Origin: Phaseolus vulgaris
Lineage: Eukaryota; Streptophyta; Magnoliopsida; Fabales; Fabaceae
Length of the DNA stretch: 64,000 bases
Reading direction: 5' to 3'
Assembly: GCF_000499845.2 (NCBI RefSeq)
Contig: NC_023754.2
Coordinates: forward strand, 20,896,111 to 20,960,110
A model generated the notes under the pieces. It saw nothing but the letters and a program-made list of their open reading frames with translations. It was not told where the DNA came from and searched no databases. The number at the start of each line of letters is the position of its first letter. The first letter of the stretch is position 1. Made by a program: the position numbers and the translations under genes. Positions 24,561 to 35,208 of this stretch are shown piece by piece.

Positions 24561-24899
24561 TATTAACATTTGTAATTGGAGAAAGAAAACTTTGATTTGG
24601 TTTTTTCAATTATTGTTAATATGTTACACGCAATCAAATTTAGGCTTAATAACAAATAAAAGACCAACTATCTTATTAACATTTGTAATTGGACAAAGAA
24701 AACTTTGATTTGGTTTTTTCAATTATTGTTAATATGTTACACGCAATCAAATTTAGGCTTAATAACAAATAAAAGACCAACTATCTTATTAACATTTGTA
24801 ATTGGACAAAGAACACTTTGATTTGGTTTTTTCAATTATTGTTAATACGTTACACGCAATCAAATTTAGGCTTAATAACAAATAAAAGACCAACTATCT
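24561..24899. repeat. Three tandem copies of a 113-bp unit
   Basis: Copies begin at 24561, 24674 and 24787 with TATTAACATTTGTAATTGGA and end with AAAAGACCAACTATCT. They are nearly identical. The equivalent spacer of BAHD2 (34218-34345) has one diverged copy, so the triplication happened after the spacer was duplicated. Confidence 0.92.
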
Positions 24900-25024
24900 T
24901 ATTAGCACTACATTCTTGAAGAAGTTGGTCGAAAGACATAGGGTTTACTCTTAGTATATTGCATATAATATATTTCATCCAACTTCAACTAAAATATCAG
25001 AGTTCAATAGTTGATTAACATAAT

Positions 25025-25309
25025 TATTACGAAGTGGATTTTAAGCCTAACTCAACCCCATAAAACCGGCTTTAATCTCTAGTCGGTGTGGGATCTCCAA
25101 CACACCCCCCTCACGTCGAGACTACCTACTCGTGCGTGAGACTATATATTATGGGTGGGTCCGATAGCGGGTGGCCTGATAAGCCCAACAAATACTCTTG
25201 CTAGGATAGACTCGTAATGGCTCTGATACCATATTACGAAGTGGATTTTAAGCCTAACTCAACCCCATAAAACCGGCTCTAATCTCTAGTCGGTGTGGGA
25301 TCTCCAACA
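25025..25309 (-). mobile_element. TRIM (terminal-repeat retrotransposon in miniature), 285 bp
   Basis: Two near-identical 78-bp direct repeats (25025-25102 and 25232-25309) flank 129 bp. On the minus strand each LTR starts TGTTGGAGATCCCACACC. The 5' LTR is followed immediately by TGGTATCAGAGCC (25231-25219), the primer-binding site complementary to initiator Met-tRNA. A GAGGGGGGTG polypurine tract precedes the 3' LTR. A 5-bp target duplication ATAAT flanks it (25020-25024 and 25310-25314). There is no coding capacity, as expected for TRIMs. The LTRs are short for the class. Confidence 0.95.
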
Positions 25310-25589
25310 ATAATTATTGATATTCTTCGATTTTAGTTACAAATTACTTCACTATCATGTAAAGATTACATTATATAATTTGCAAAATTGTTATAGGTTA
25401 CAAAAGGAATAAGAGGATCTTAAAGAAGGAACGCATAGATCATATATAAATTTTCACAATATTGTTGCAGCTACAAGTCTAGTCATGGGTCACTTCAAAA
25501 GTACGCTTAGCGAGCTTTTCCTACTCTAATTAGTGTCTTGAACCTCTGGTTTGCATGAGATCAATCAAAATTAGGAAAGGCTAGAGGGG

Positions 25590-25752
25590 GGAGGTTGGGT
25601 AGAGACGGTTCGTTCCTAGTTAGGGGGTGTTGTTTTTGTTTCTAGGTAGCATTACATGTGATTGGCAGATGGATGTCACTCTTTTCGTATAAGGGTTGAG
25701 ATATTCCTGAAATACCTCCATTTATTCTATTCTTTTTTTGTCGATAAAAAAA
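25590..25752 (+). mobile_element. 5'-truncated LINE tail
   Basis: Ends with GTATAAGGGTTGAGATATTCC and TTCTTTTTTTGTCGATAAAAAA, the tail shared with LINE 1 and LINE 2. The 5' limit is uncertain. Confidence 0.55.
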
Positions 25753-25775
25753 ATGAAACAACTTATAGTTCAAGA

Positions 25776-25890
25776 AGTGTTGAAGATCTCACATTGACTA
25801 AAGATAATAACATTTTACCATATATAAGTGGATGTAAACCTCATTTTTTAAATTGGTTTTATAAGGTTGAGTTCTCTAGTTGTTAATAAG
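25776..25890 (+). mobile_element. Degenerate solo LTR related to the TRIM
   Basis: TGTTGAAGATCTCACATTGAC, then TATATAAGTGGATGTAAACCTC, then TAAGGTTGAGTTCTCTAG follow the order seen in the solo LTR at 28817-28937, on the opposite strand. A shorter remnant at 34795-34860 lies in the matching place of the BAHD3 3' flank. Confidence 0.6.
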
Positions 25891-26194
25891 TTGTTTCATG
25901 GACAAATCAAATACCAATGAAGAAGTTAAAAAAAAAATTAATTATAAATTAACAATTTAACAAAACAAAATGGTATTGAGAAACAGATTTTCAACATTAC
26001 AAATTTCTACCACCAAACACTCATTTTATAAGTATTAACTAGGAACTACACATGCTTAAATTCCATTAATATTTATCACAATAAACTATAAAAAAAAAAA
26101 ACCCTTTCATAATAAAGTATATATCACACATTATATCTACTTTATTTTCTCCGATAACATTATGAGAATGACCTACAATCCCACGAAATACAAT

Positions 26195-28335
26195 TTACAA
26201 GGTAGACGTTATAAAATTAGCAAAAGTGCTTTGAGGTTGGTTTTGGTTGCGAAGCATGTGATTAAACTCCTTCGCAAACCTCTCCATAGCTTCAGCAGGC
26301 AAGCTAATCGGAAATATTATTCCTTCTTCTCCTTTTCCATTCTTAGCAGAACAGAAATAAGATGCCCCTGGAAAGCTTCCAGCCCCAGCTTCGGCCACTC
26401 CACCATACACAGCCTCACCCCACCCAAAATCCATGGCTCTAAATTTCACTTGTACCAAATATGACACAATACAAGACCTCACAGTTGTGAATAATAAGCT
26501 TCGTTCCTTCATCACCATCAAGTCGGCAACAGATTGCAAGTACTCTTCTTTCATCTCACCTTTCACTTTATTTATTAACTCCACTGCATACCCAAATGGG
26601 TTTTGGCAAAGCTTCCCTGCACTCGTTACTGCCGCCGGATATGCAAAAGCATTGCCGTAGTAACCAACTGGTAGTGGAGGATTGAACCGACCACGTGCGT
26701 TAACTATGCACATCATGCGAACATCCTCATTCGCCTCTATCTGCATTGCTTTTGTGCGACATCGCCAAAGACATGCTGCGATAAGATCAAATGTGGAGCA
26801 ATGTTGAAGGTGTTGGGGAATGAATTTGCGAAGTGCAGCTATGTCGAGGCGTCCAAAGAAGAATGATCGTTGAATCAAGTTGTGGTTGGAAGAAGGGAGG
26901 ATATCTTGGATTTGCTCGTATTCGCGGTGGTTGCGTGTAATGCGAGGTGGATCTCTTGCCATTAGGAGCTCCCTACGCCATACTGGTGCAATGGAAGGTT
27001 TTGTTGCTCCTCTAGCCATTTCGGCCCAAGCGTTCATGAATTGTTGACAACCAAAAGCATCAACCATGGTGTGGTTAAATTGGAGGGCTAAGATGAAACC
27101 ACCACACTTGAGTCGTGTCACCTGCATTTATATTTCATTTTCAACAAATTAGACAATTTCATTGTTTAACTCTCACATTTATTATGAAATTCTAATATAT
27201 ATTTAAGATATCATAATTGAAATTGTGTAACTTAAGAAAAATGAGCTAAAATGAAAATGTGATATGTCAATTTAATTATTTAATTTTAGTAAACTAAGCA
27301 CTTGTGCACGTGATTTTAGTGATTTTTTTTTATTTTGAAGAATAAGTGAATAATAGATAAAATAAGATTTTAAAATGCAATTCACAGTATTAAAATAGGA
27401 GTTAGAGATGACCTCAACCATAAATTGTTGCATATTTATTTAAATTAAAACGAATTTAAAGATTTTAATAAAAAGTTATAATCTGGTTTTTGATATTCTA
27501 TTAGACAGGTAACAATAATACTTATTAACAAAAAAAAAACTTATTAACAATATTATTGAATTAAAATAATTTTGTAATGTTAAAGTGATAAAACAAAAGC
27601 TGAACTGCAAATAACTACAACAAAAAATTAACTTAAAATTACTAAAACCAGTGGAAAGCCGTGAATCTTACATCTTATAAATTAAAACAAATTTGTCATG
27701 GATTTTAGGTAACAGATATCACACATAAAATAAAATTAAACAAATGATTAATGAATTATAAAAACAAGAATCAAAAGTGTTCTTCCAATACATTCGACAT
27801 ATACCTGAAATAAATAAAAAATATAAAATGAATAAAACGTGTCTTAGTTTGATGAGTATGTGTAGTGAACCTGTACGAGTAGAAGGGGAGTGTTGGTAAT
27901 TTGTTGTGAGCCAGGAACATCGTACAGCAGTTCATCAAAGCATGGAAATGGAGGTTGGAGAGAATCACCAAACTCAGCCAGTGTGACGTCAGCATCACCC
28001 TCCATGAACATGACACCTTCTCCAGTGCAATCCACCATTAGTTTGCGCTGAGGTCCCTCCCTAAGCCTACCCGCAAATGGGTAATAGAAGACAAGTGTTT
28101 GTGACAATGCTTTCCGAATCACTTCAACTGGGTCTTTCTCTGCCATTGATGCCTGCTTTCTATAAATTTGTATCATTGGAATGTGGAAACGCAGGGCTTC
28201 TTGATCATCAATGTCGGAAAGTAGCTTGAGTTCATGAGGAGTGGGGATAGCAGGAGCCACCAGCTGGGGTTGGGACCTTCGCACTGTAAACTTTAGAGAA
28301 GAAGAAGAAGAAGATGATGATAAAGATGAGGCCAT
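26195..28335 (-). CDS. BAHD2: BAHD acyltransferase (benzyl alcohol O-benzoyltransferase-like), intact
   Basis: Exon 1 is 28335-27871 (155 codons) and exon 2 is 27121-26195 (308 codons plus stop), phase 0, with a 749-bp GT-AG intron, for 463 residues. HxxxD is HTMVD at 172-176 and DFGWG is at 386-390. Conserved context such as [24 protein letters not shown] and GYYGNAF is present. The length fits the family. It would act in the cytosol as an acyl-CoA:alcohol acyltransferase. Its first 70 exon-2 residues differ from BAHD1 (for example VDAFGCQQ against ADGFGYQQ), but the last 170 are almost identical, which suggests recent exchange. The intron shares a 440-bp block with BAHD3 that BAHD1 lacks. 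No disabling change is seen. Confidence 0.93.
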
Positions 28336-28419
28336 GAGAATTATGAGAGAAGAGAAGAGAAATTAAGCAAGTGGATTTTGGTTGAGTGAATGTGAGTTCC
28401 TAGGGCTCAGCCTGCAACC

Positions 28420-28428
28420 CTTTATAGA
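28420..28428 (-). promoter_or_regulatory. TATA box of BAHD2
   Basis: TCTATAAAG on the minus strand, about 86-93 bp before the ATG at 28335, in the same context as BAHD1, BAHD3 and BAHD5. Confidence 0.65.
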
Positions 28429-28816
28429 TGGAAATCATTCTCATTAAATAAATACGAAACACGTTTTCATGACGAGCAATAATACTTTCTAAGACTTCAA
28501 AACTAAAAGATTATTCATAATTTTTTTTATGAAATAAACAATTTTAAAATTATATTAACCTAATTACAATTATAAACTGGGAATTTTCAATTTTCAGATG
28601 ACAATATTTTTCAAACTAACAATAATCTGAAATGAAAGTGTATTACTCTTGGATGCATAATAAATCTTTCTCTTTCATGATAACATAAGATAAACAATAC
28701 CGAATATTCTGAATATTATAACTTAAGAACAAAATAATTTTTAACAATGCTATTTTAATTCTTAAAATTAAAATAATTTTAATAGTAAATTTGTCTCTTA
28801 TAATTTAATAGAGTAT

Positions 28817-28937
28817 TATTACAAAGTGGACTTTAAGCCTAACTCAATCCCATAAAACTGGCTCATAAGGTTGAGGTTTGCACCCACTTATATATAATGA
28901 AAGGCTCTAATATCTAGTCGATGAGGGATCTTCAACA
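28817..28937 (-). mobile_element. Solo LTR of a TRIM family
   Basis: 121 bp. On the minus strand it begins TGTTGAAGATCCCTCATCG and ends GTCCACTTTGTAATA, like the TRIM LTRs at 25025-25309. A 5-bp duplication AGTAT flanks it (28812-28816 and 28938-28942). The matching spacer of BAHD5 has the empty site with one AGTAT (55267-55271), which confirms the insertion. Confidence 0.93.
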
Positions 28938-29571
28938 AGTATAATTATGACATTATTTAAGTTTTTAGTTGCTTAAATATTAAAATAAAATTTTATTTTT
29001 TCATGATTAAATTCAAATTATTTCATGTATCTAGATAATCATTCATTATAAGATATAGACATTGAAGTGTATTATTATTATTAAACTAAAGTTTATAAAT
29101 ATAAAATAAAGTTAAACATAAGTTTGCATATAAGATTATTTATGAAAGGTCATACATCAATACGAAAATGGACCCAAAGTGTCACACAGCCACAATATAA
29201 CCTGACCTTATCAAGTGCTTACCAGTCAAAGAATATTTGGTATCCATGGTTTTGCATTTTTCATATTTTGTGTGTGTGGAATCACAATGGAAGATCTTCT
29301 TTTTTATTTATTTTACTTCTGCATATTTACGTATTCCTATCTCTTTAAATTGAATTTTCTTTATATCAAATCACACAAATAAATTTAATATTATATACCA
29401 ATTGCACTACAAGAAAAACGCGAATTACATACAGATTATTACATACGGATTAAAATCCGTATGTAAAATCAACATTACATACGGATTAAAATCCGTATGT
29501 AATTTTTGGCGCCATGCAGGATTTTTTCCGTATGTAAATATTAGCACCATAAAATAAAATTAGCAGTGAAT

Positions 29572-29639
29572 GGGATTCGAAACCAGGTTCCTTCAGCAAT
29601 CCTTCAGCAACCAAGTAAAATTTAACCACTACACCAAGC
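29572..29639 (-). other. tRNA-like module, left side of the CACTA element
   Basis: The minus strand reads GCTTGGTGTAGTGGTTAAA (A-box-like) and later GGTTTCGAATCCC (B-box GGTTCGANTCC with one extra T). It reads outward to the left terminus. It is not a functional tRNA, because the stem pairings are poor. Confidence 0.6.
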
Positions 29640-30369
29640 AAATTCTTTAGTTTTATTATGATTTTTATTATACTTATTATTATTAATAATACTAACAATA
29701 TTAATAATACAAACAATATTAATAATATTAACAATATTAACAATATTAATAATATTAACAATACTAACAATATTAATAATACTAACAATATTAATAATAC
29801 TAAAAATATTAATAATACTAACAATAATAATAATACTAACAATAATAATGATACTAACAATATTAACATATGAATCACATTTAATTTATCTATAATCTAC
29901 TTGAATCTAAACATAATTTATTATATTATCTATTAGTATGAATCAAATTTAATATATGTCATACTCATAGTCATCATATTACCTATTACATTAAAATCAA
30001 CTATCATATTAATTATTATTTTACGATCATATTGACTTAATTAAGTTCATTATAGGTAGTTGGTTTTACTTGTGTGTTATAGTAAAGAATATTGTCAACA
30101 AACAATATTATCTTTTAACATAAAATGATGACTTTTACATTAACTACTAATTAAATCTCTAATACAGATTACTAGTTAGCATATCATTATAGTTTAAACT
30201 ATATTAATTATTCCATAAATCTATGTAAAAAGTTGTTACTAAATAACTCTTTCTACTAATATATAAATCATAATGACAAAGTGATTAAATAATTTATAAT
30301 TTAAAATATTTTAAAAATTATACATTATATCAATTTTAATCTATGTAAGTAAATATTTGAAAATAAGAT

Positions 30370-30521
30370 TTTTTTTATCGACAAAGAATAAAAATAATTA
30401 AACAAAACATTTTAAGGATATTTCAATCCTTATACAAGAATCTCAAATCAGAAAAGAAGTGTAAGATACAAACACCTATATAGCCATCTAACAAAAACTT
30501 CACAACTACCTATAATAACCT
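30370..30521 (-). mobile_element. 5'-truncated LINE tail nested in the CACTA element
   Basis: 152 bp ending in the LINE tail (TATAAGGATTGAAATATCC ... TTCTTTGTCGATAAAAAAAA on the minus strand). It is flanked by a 17-bp duplication ATATTTGAAAATAAGAT at 30353-30369 and 30522-30538. The same insertion with the same duplication is in the inverted relative at 59982-60135. Confidence 0.93.
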
Positions 30522-30819
30522 ATATTTGAAAATAAGATATCAAATAATTTTATATTAATATATATATATATATAAATAATATGAAAGTAAATTTAAATTT
30601 AACCATGAGTTTTAAAAAATTAATGATTAAATAAAGAAATATATTAATCAATATATATGTATTTATAGTATTAAAGTTATATTAATATTATATAATTTCT
30701 TCCTTTTTCTCTCTATCTATCTATATCCGGATAAAAGTAATATTACTCAAGTCAAATAAAACTACTATACACACACAATAAATATCTAAATGTATATTTA
30801 TATCAAAATTAATATTAAT

Positions 30820-30989
30820 AATATGAATATAATATTGATAATATGAATACAATAATAATAATATGAATATTAATACTAATAATATTAATACTAATAATAA
30901 TATCAATAATAATATTAATAAATATTAATAATAATATGAATATTAATACTAATAATAATAATAATAATATTAATAATATTAATAATAAT

Positions 30990-31020
<31 letters not shown>

Positions 31021-31435
31021 TTAATAATATTAATAATATTAGTAATAATATTAATAATATTAGTAATAATATTAATAATATTAATAATAATATTAATAAT
31101 ATTAATAATAATATTAATAATATTAATAGTAATATTAATAATATGAATAATAATATTAATAATATGAATAATAATATTAATAATATTAATAATAATGTTA
31201 ATAATATTAATAATAATATTAATAATAATGTTAATAATAATATTAATAATAATATTAATAAATATTAATAATACGAATATAATGTTAATAATAATATTAA
31301 TTATAACATTAATAAATATTAATAATATTTATAATATGAATATAATGTTAATAATAATATTAATTATAACATTAATAAATATTAATAATATGAATAATAT
31401 TAATAAATATTAATAATATAAATATAATTTATTTT
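30820..31435. repeat. AATATT/AATAAT microsatellite
   Basis: Runs of AATATTAATAAT and variants with occasional ATGAAT and GTTAAT. Self-complementary words make strong foldback likely. A smaller tract of the same kind lies at 29650-29870. Asn-rich or Leu-rich reading frames here are artefacts of the repeat. Confidence 0.9.
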
Positions 31436-31522
31436 ATTATTATTATTAATAATTATATTAATATGTATAAATTATATTAATATGTATAAGTATAATAAAA
31501 ATGATAATATGACCAAAGAACT

Positions 31523-31591
31523 TGTCTGGTCTAGTGGTCAATGCTTCCCCTGGTCACTGGAAAGACTTGGGTTCGAATCCTGGCTGCTGCA
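31523..31591 (+). other. tRNA-like module, right side of the CACTA element (Asp-like)
   Basis: TCTGGTCTAGTGGTCAA (A-box-like), CCCCTGGTCACTGG (arm like that of tRNA-Asp with GTC) and a perfect B box GGGTTCGAATCC, then TGGCTGC. It reads outward to the right terminus. The similarity to a tRNA suggests a Pol III promoter or tRNA-derived origin. A functional tRNA is doubtful. Confidence 0.65.
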
Positions 31592-31792
31592 GTTTGCTTG
31601 TAACATTATTTGGGGCTTGGTTTCGAGTCCTAGCCAGTGCAAAATGCCTCTAGGATTAATAAAAAAATATAGATAATGATAAATAATAATTAGTAATAAT
31701 GAAAAAATTAAAAAAAAAATTTACATTACATACGGATTTTAGGTCTTACATACGGATTTTGACTGTATGTAATTCCAAGTTTTCTTGTAGTG

Positions 31793-32880
31793 TTGCTAAA
31801 TTCATTCATATCTAATATTAGAAACAATGTTGATATTTACCCCCGATAAAATTATTGTGAGTATTATTACCAAATACGATATAATTTTCCCCGTTATATT
31901 GAACCTCTCTTTGCATTTTGTTAAAGTTGATGTGAGAAAAAAAAAAACATGTAGTCTGATCACGGTGAAGAACGTAAAAATTGTGTAAAATTAAAAAAAG
32001 TCACAGTAAGTTGTAAAATTAAAAAAAAATCACAGTAAGTTGCCAGAGGCCGTGAATTTAAAATTTGATATTAAATTTTTTATATGTTGAGAGTTATTGA
32101 AAGAATCTTATCCACGAAAAGAAAAGAATGAATGTATACCACTTATATTTCAATATTTTGACAATCATCACGCAAAACAGGTGCCACATTTGACACATTT
32201 AACGAGAAGTGATGTGTCTCAGAAGACGAAGACTTTTCTCACAATCATTCATTACTGTGTTCGTACTATGAAACATTAATTGTCTGTTTGTTTTTGGACA
32301 GAAATACTAAAACTTAAAAATTCAACCAAAAATATCAACATTTAAACTTTCGGTTTAAAAGTGCGAGAAGAAGATGTGGCAAAAAATAATCAAATAAACA
32401 AACTCGATTCCAGAATCCTATGAATTATGGTAATTGCGTACTATGTTTTGCTGATCATACACACCAAATTTATTTTAAAATATAAAATAATTTGAGATGG
32501 ATAAATTAGAAAAATGAAAAATATTATTATTTTTTTATTAGGTTAAGGGTGTTCACAAATTTTGTACATGTAAAAGAAAAACATTCCCATCAAAATTAAG
32601 AGTAAGAAAGGATTGTTACGTACTTCAGTAATAGTGGTGGTGGTTAGCTACTTCTTTTGTGTGTTAATAAGAGTTAATAGGTGAAAGAATCTTATCCACG
32701 AAAGAAAAAGAATGAATGCATACAACAAGTATTACTTATATTTCAATAATTTGACAATCATCACGCAAAGAACGTGCCACATTTAACACATTTAATGAGA
32801 AGTGATTTCTGACCAGACGTTCACCAATACAAAAACCATTCCTTCCCGTGGTGTTCTTACTATGAAACATTAATTGTCTG
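31793..32880 (-). repeat. BAHD2 upstream module, with an internal duplication
   Basis: Collinear with 55765-56815 upstream of BAHD5. The block TTATCCACGAAAGAAAA ... TTTGACAATCATCACGC ... GTGCCACATTTAA occurs twice, at about 32095-32280 and 32680-32880. Next to it a 30-bp unit CCTTAATGCTCTGTTTGTATA is repeated at 32909-32970. No gene is seen; 32990-33440 is AT-rich. Confidence 0.7.
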
Positions 32881-33446
32881 TTTATTTTTCGATAGAAATA
32901 GTCAAACCTTAATGCTCTGTTTGTATACAGTATTTGTACCTTAATGCTCTGTTTGTATACGATATTTGTTTCTAGTCATCTAGACATATGTAAAGGCAAA
33001 GAAAGATGAATGAAGATATAAGGTATCTTCTATAGTCGAAGAGAAAGTGAAACACAGCATACAAAGGCTCTCAAAAAATAATTTTCTTATATTAATAATA
33101 ATAAAAATAATTATTAATATTACTTTTTTATAAAAAAAAATATACTTAATATATATATATATATAATATAATATAATGTAATTTAGATTAATAAAATAAA
33201 ATAATATAATTATATTTAATTTTTTAATTTTATTTCTTTATTTTAATTTTACATTATTTTATTTTTTATTTATAATTGTAATTTTATATTATTTTAATCA
33301 ACTAAAATATCCACAAAATTAATTATTATTAGAATTAGTTTTATTTCAGATATTCATTTAAGTAGGATATTAAGTAAATTAGAATTTGTATAAGCATTTG
33401 TATATGTTTTGTTTTTGGTTGACTAATAATCCATCTTTCCTTATAG

Positions 33447-33668
33447 GCTTTGGGATATTGGTGAGCAGAGATGTGTGCATTCTTATGTTGTTCATACAGA
33501 TTCAGTAACATTTAGTCATGTTTATAGTTTCAGTGAGTGTCCTTTTGTTGTGAAAATTAATAATTTTAATAGGTTCCTGTATGTAAAGAACCTACCTTCA
33601 CTAACCTGGGTACACCTGGAATAGTACAACATGAAGTTTTGAATAATAAGAGGCATGTGTTGACGAAG
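33447..33668 (+). pseudogene. WDR48/LRS1-like gene fragment, WD40-region exons
   Basis: Plus strand. After a TTATAG acceptor, 33448-33507 reads LWDIGEQRCVHSYVVHTDSV, a WD40 blade of WDR48 homologues, and then TFSHVYS (33508-33528) with the intervening residues missing. After a second acceptor AATAG, 33573-33668 reads exactly 32 codons, VPVCKEPTFTNLGTPG then IVQHEVLNNKRHVLTK, ending at the donor GTAACA. This exon is open and matches the KEPTFT...PGIVQHE...NNKRHVLTK stretch that follows the propeller in the family. The rest of the gene is absent. It is a captured fragment inside the spacer, partly shared with 22531-22566. Confidence 0.78.
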
Positions 33669-34439
33669 GTAACAGTGGTGTTTTCTGGTCATTTTTTGTG
33701 CCATGCATATTGATAGTTCGTTGGTGTCATCCATTTTTGTGTGAAATTAATATCCTTTGTCGTTACTGGGAATCCTAACATGCATGGGAATCCTATTTGC
33801 TGTAATGAGTTGTATTTTCACTATTGTCTGAATGTTCATTATTGGTACCACGAGTAACTTTAATTTTTGCTAAAATTGTGCTATGAAACATGTTTTAGAT
33901 TTTAATTGATTTTTTTATTTAATCAAGCACGATTTGTTTTTTTTTTAAACTTTTTTATTTGTTTTTGTTGAAATCTAATTGGGAAGATGACCTAACCTTG
34001 GTTTTTTTGTTTGTTTGTTAAAATCTACTTTCAAGCACGTTTTCAACTTTAATTTTTTCTTTTTATTTGTCATTTCTTTTTGTTTTATACCTAAATGATA
34101 TTTAGTTTTTTGAAAAGTTTTTATTTAATTTTTTTACTTTAGTTTTGCAAATTGTTTCTTATTTAATGTATTTGTTTTTATTAACTTAAATATTTGTTTG
34201 ACAATCCAAACATATTTCCATTAACATTCGTAATTGGACAAAGGAAGCTTTGATTTGCTTCTTCTAATTATTGTTAATATTATTACACCTCAATAAATTT
34301 TAGGCTTGATATTAAATAAAAGACCAACTATTTTGTTAGCACTATAATATGAAGTTGTTGGAAGACATAGGGTTAGTATAGTGCATATACAATATATTAC
34401 TTTCAACTTCAACTAAATATTCAAAGTTAAAGACATGTT

Positions 34440-34787
34440 TTAGCCCAATGGCACATGCTGGTATGCAAGCTGCTTTGACATGTAGGCTCTGGCACATACT
34501 GGTTCAGGAATTTTTTTTTAGCATGTTTTGGTGATGTGGGTTTGCTGAGAAAGCGTGCTCGGGAACCTATTTTTTTGGAGTTAGGCTATGTTATTGTCAT
34601 ATTCTAGTCTCCTTTAGAAGCATAGGATTGGTTAGTTGGTTCTTTGGCTCACTATTTTCACCTTATTTTGACTTGAAACTTTGATACATGCTCTTGAGAT
34701 TAGTTTTTTTTTTTATGTATAAGGTTGTCTCACATTTTTCTGAAGAGTCACTTCAAATTTACAAAATTCTTTGTTGACAAAAAAAAA
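34440..34787 (+). mobile_element. 5'-truncated LINE tail
   Basis: Mid-GC sequence ending TGTATAAGGTTGTCTCAC and TTCTTTGTTGACAAAAAAAA, the LINE tail seen elsewhere in the window. It lies between the BAHD2 spacer and the BAHD3 3' flank. Confidence 0.65.
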
Positions 34788-35208
34788 TATATAAGTAATG
34801 TAAATCACATTTTATAAATTAATTTTATAAAGTTGAGTTATCAATTTCTTAATAAGTTGTTTCATGGACAAATCAAATAACAGTGAAAAAGTTTAAATAA
34901 AAAAGATAATTATAAATTAACAATTTAACAAAACAAAATGTTATTTAGAAACAAATTTCTACCACAAAACACTCATTCTTATAAAAGTTTAAAAATTACA
35001 TAAATTTCATACAAAATATCTCCATTTTGTTAAATTAGACCATGTTACCCACTAGTAATGCCTAAGAACTACACCTGCTAAAATTTCATTGATATTTATC
35101 ACAACAAACCAGTACATTTCTTCATAATACAAAATATATCTCACATTATATCTACTTCTTTTCTTCGGTCACATTATGAGAATGACCTATAATCCCATGA
35201 AATACAGT

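Larger units (their letters stand above)
29405..31792. mobile_element. Non-autonomous CACTA element with tRNA-like modules, 2388 bp
   Basis: Starts CACTACAAGAAAAACGCG and ends CCAAGTTTTCTTGTAGTG, with target duplication TTG at 29402-29404 and 31793-31795. Repeats of TTACATACGGATTTT / AAATCCGTATGTAA lie just inside both ends. Further in, each side has a tRNA-like module pointing outward. The middle contains a nested LINE tail (30370-30521) and an AATATT microsatellite. No transposase frame is present. A relative lies inverted at 58174-60850. Confidence 0.93.

Noticed and set aside
25025..25309. MITE with inverted repeats
   Set aside because: The terminal repeats are direct, with a tRNA-Met primer site and polypurine tract, so it is a TRIM, not a DNA transposon.
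30936..31413. Asn-rich and Ile/Leu-rich reading frames
   Set aside because: Direct translation of the AATATT microsatellite on either strand; no composition or motif of a real protein.
31523..31591. Functional tRNA gene
   Set aside because: A and B boxes are good but the acceptor stem does not pair convincingly and the same module is repeated inside transposon ends.
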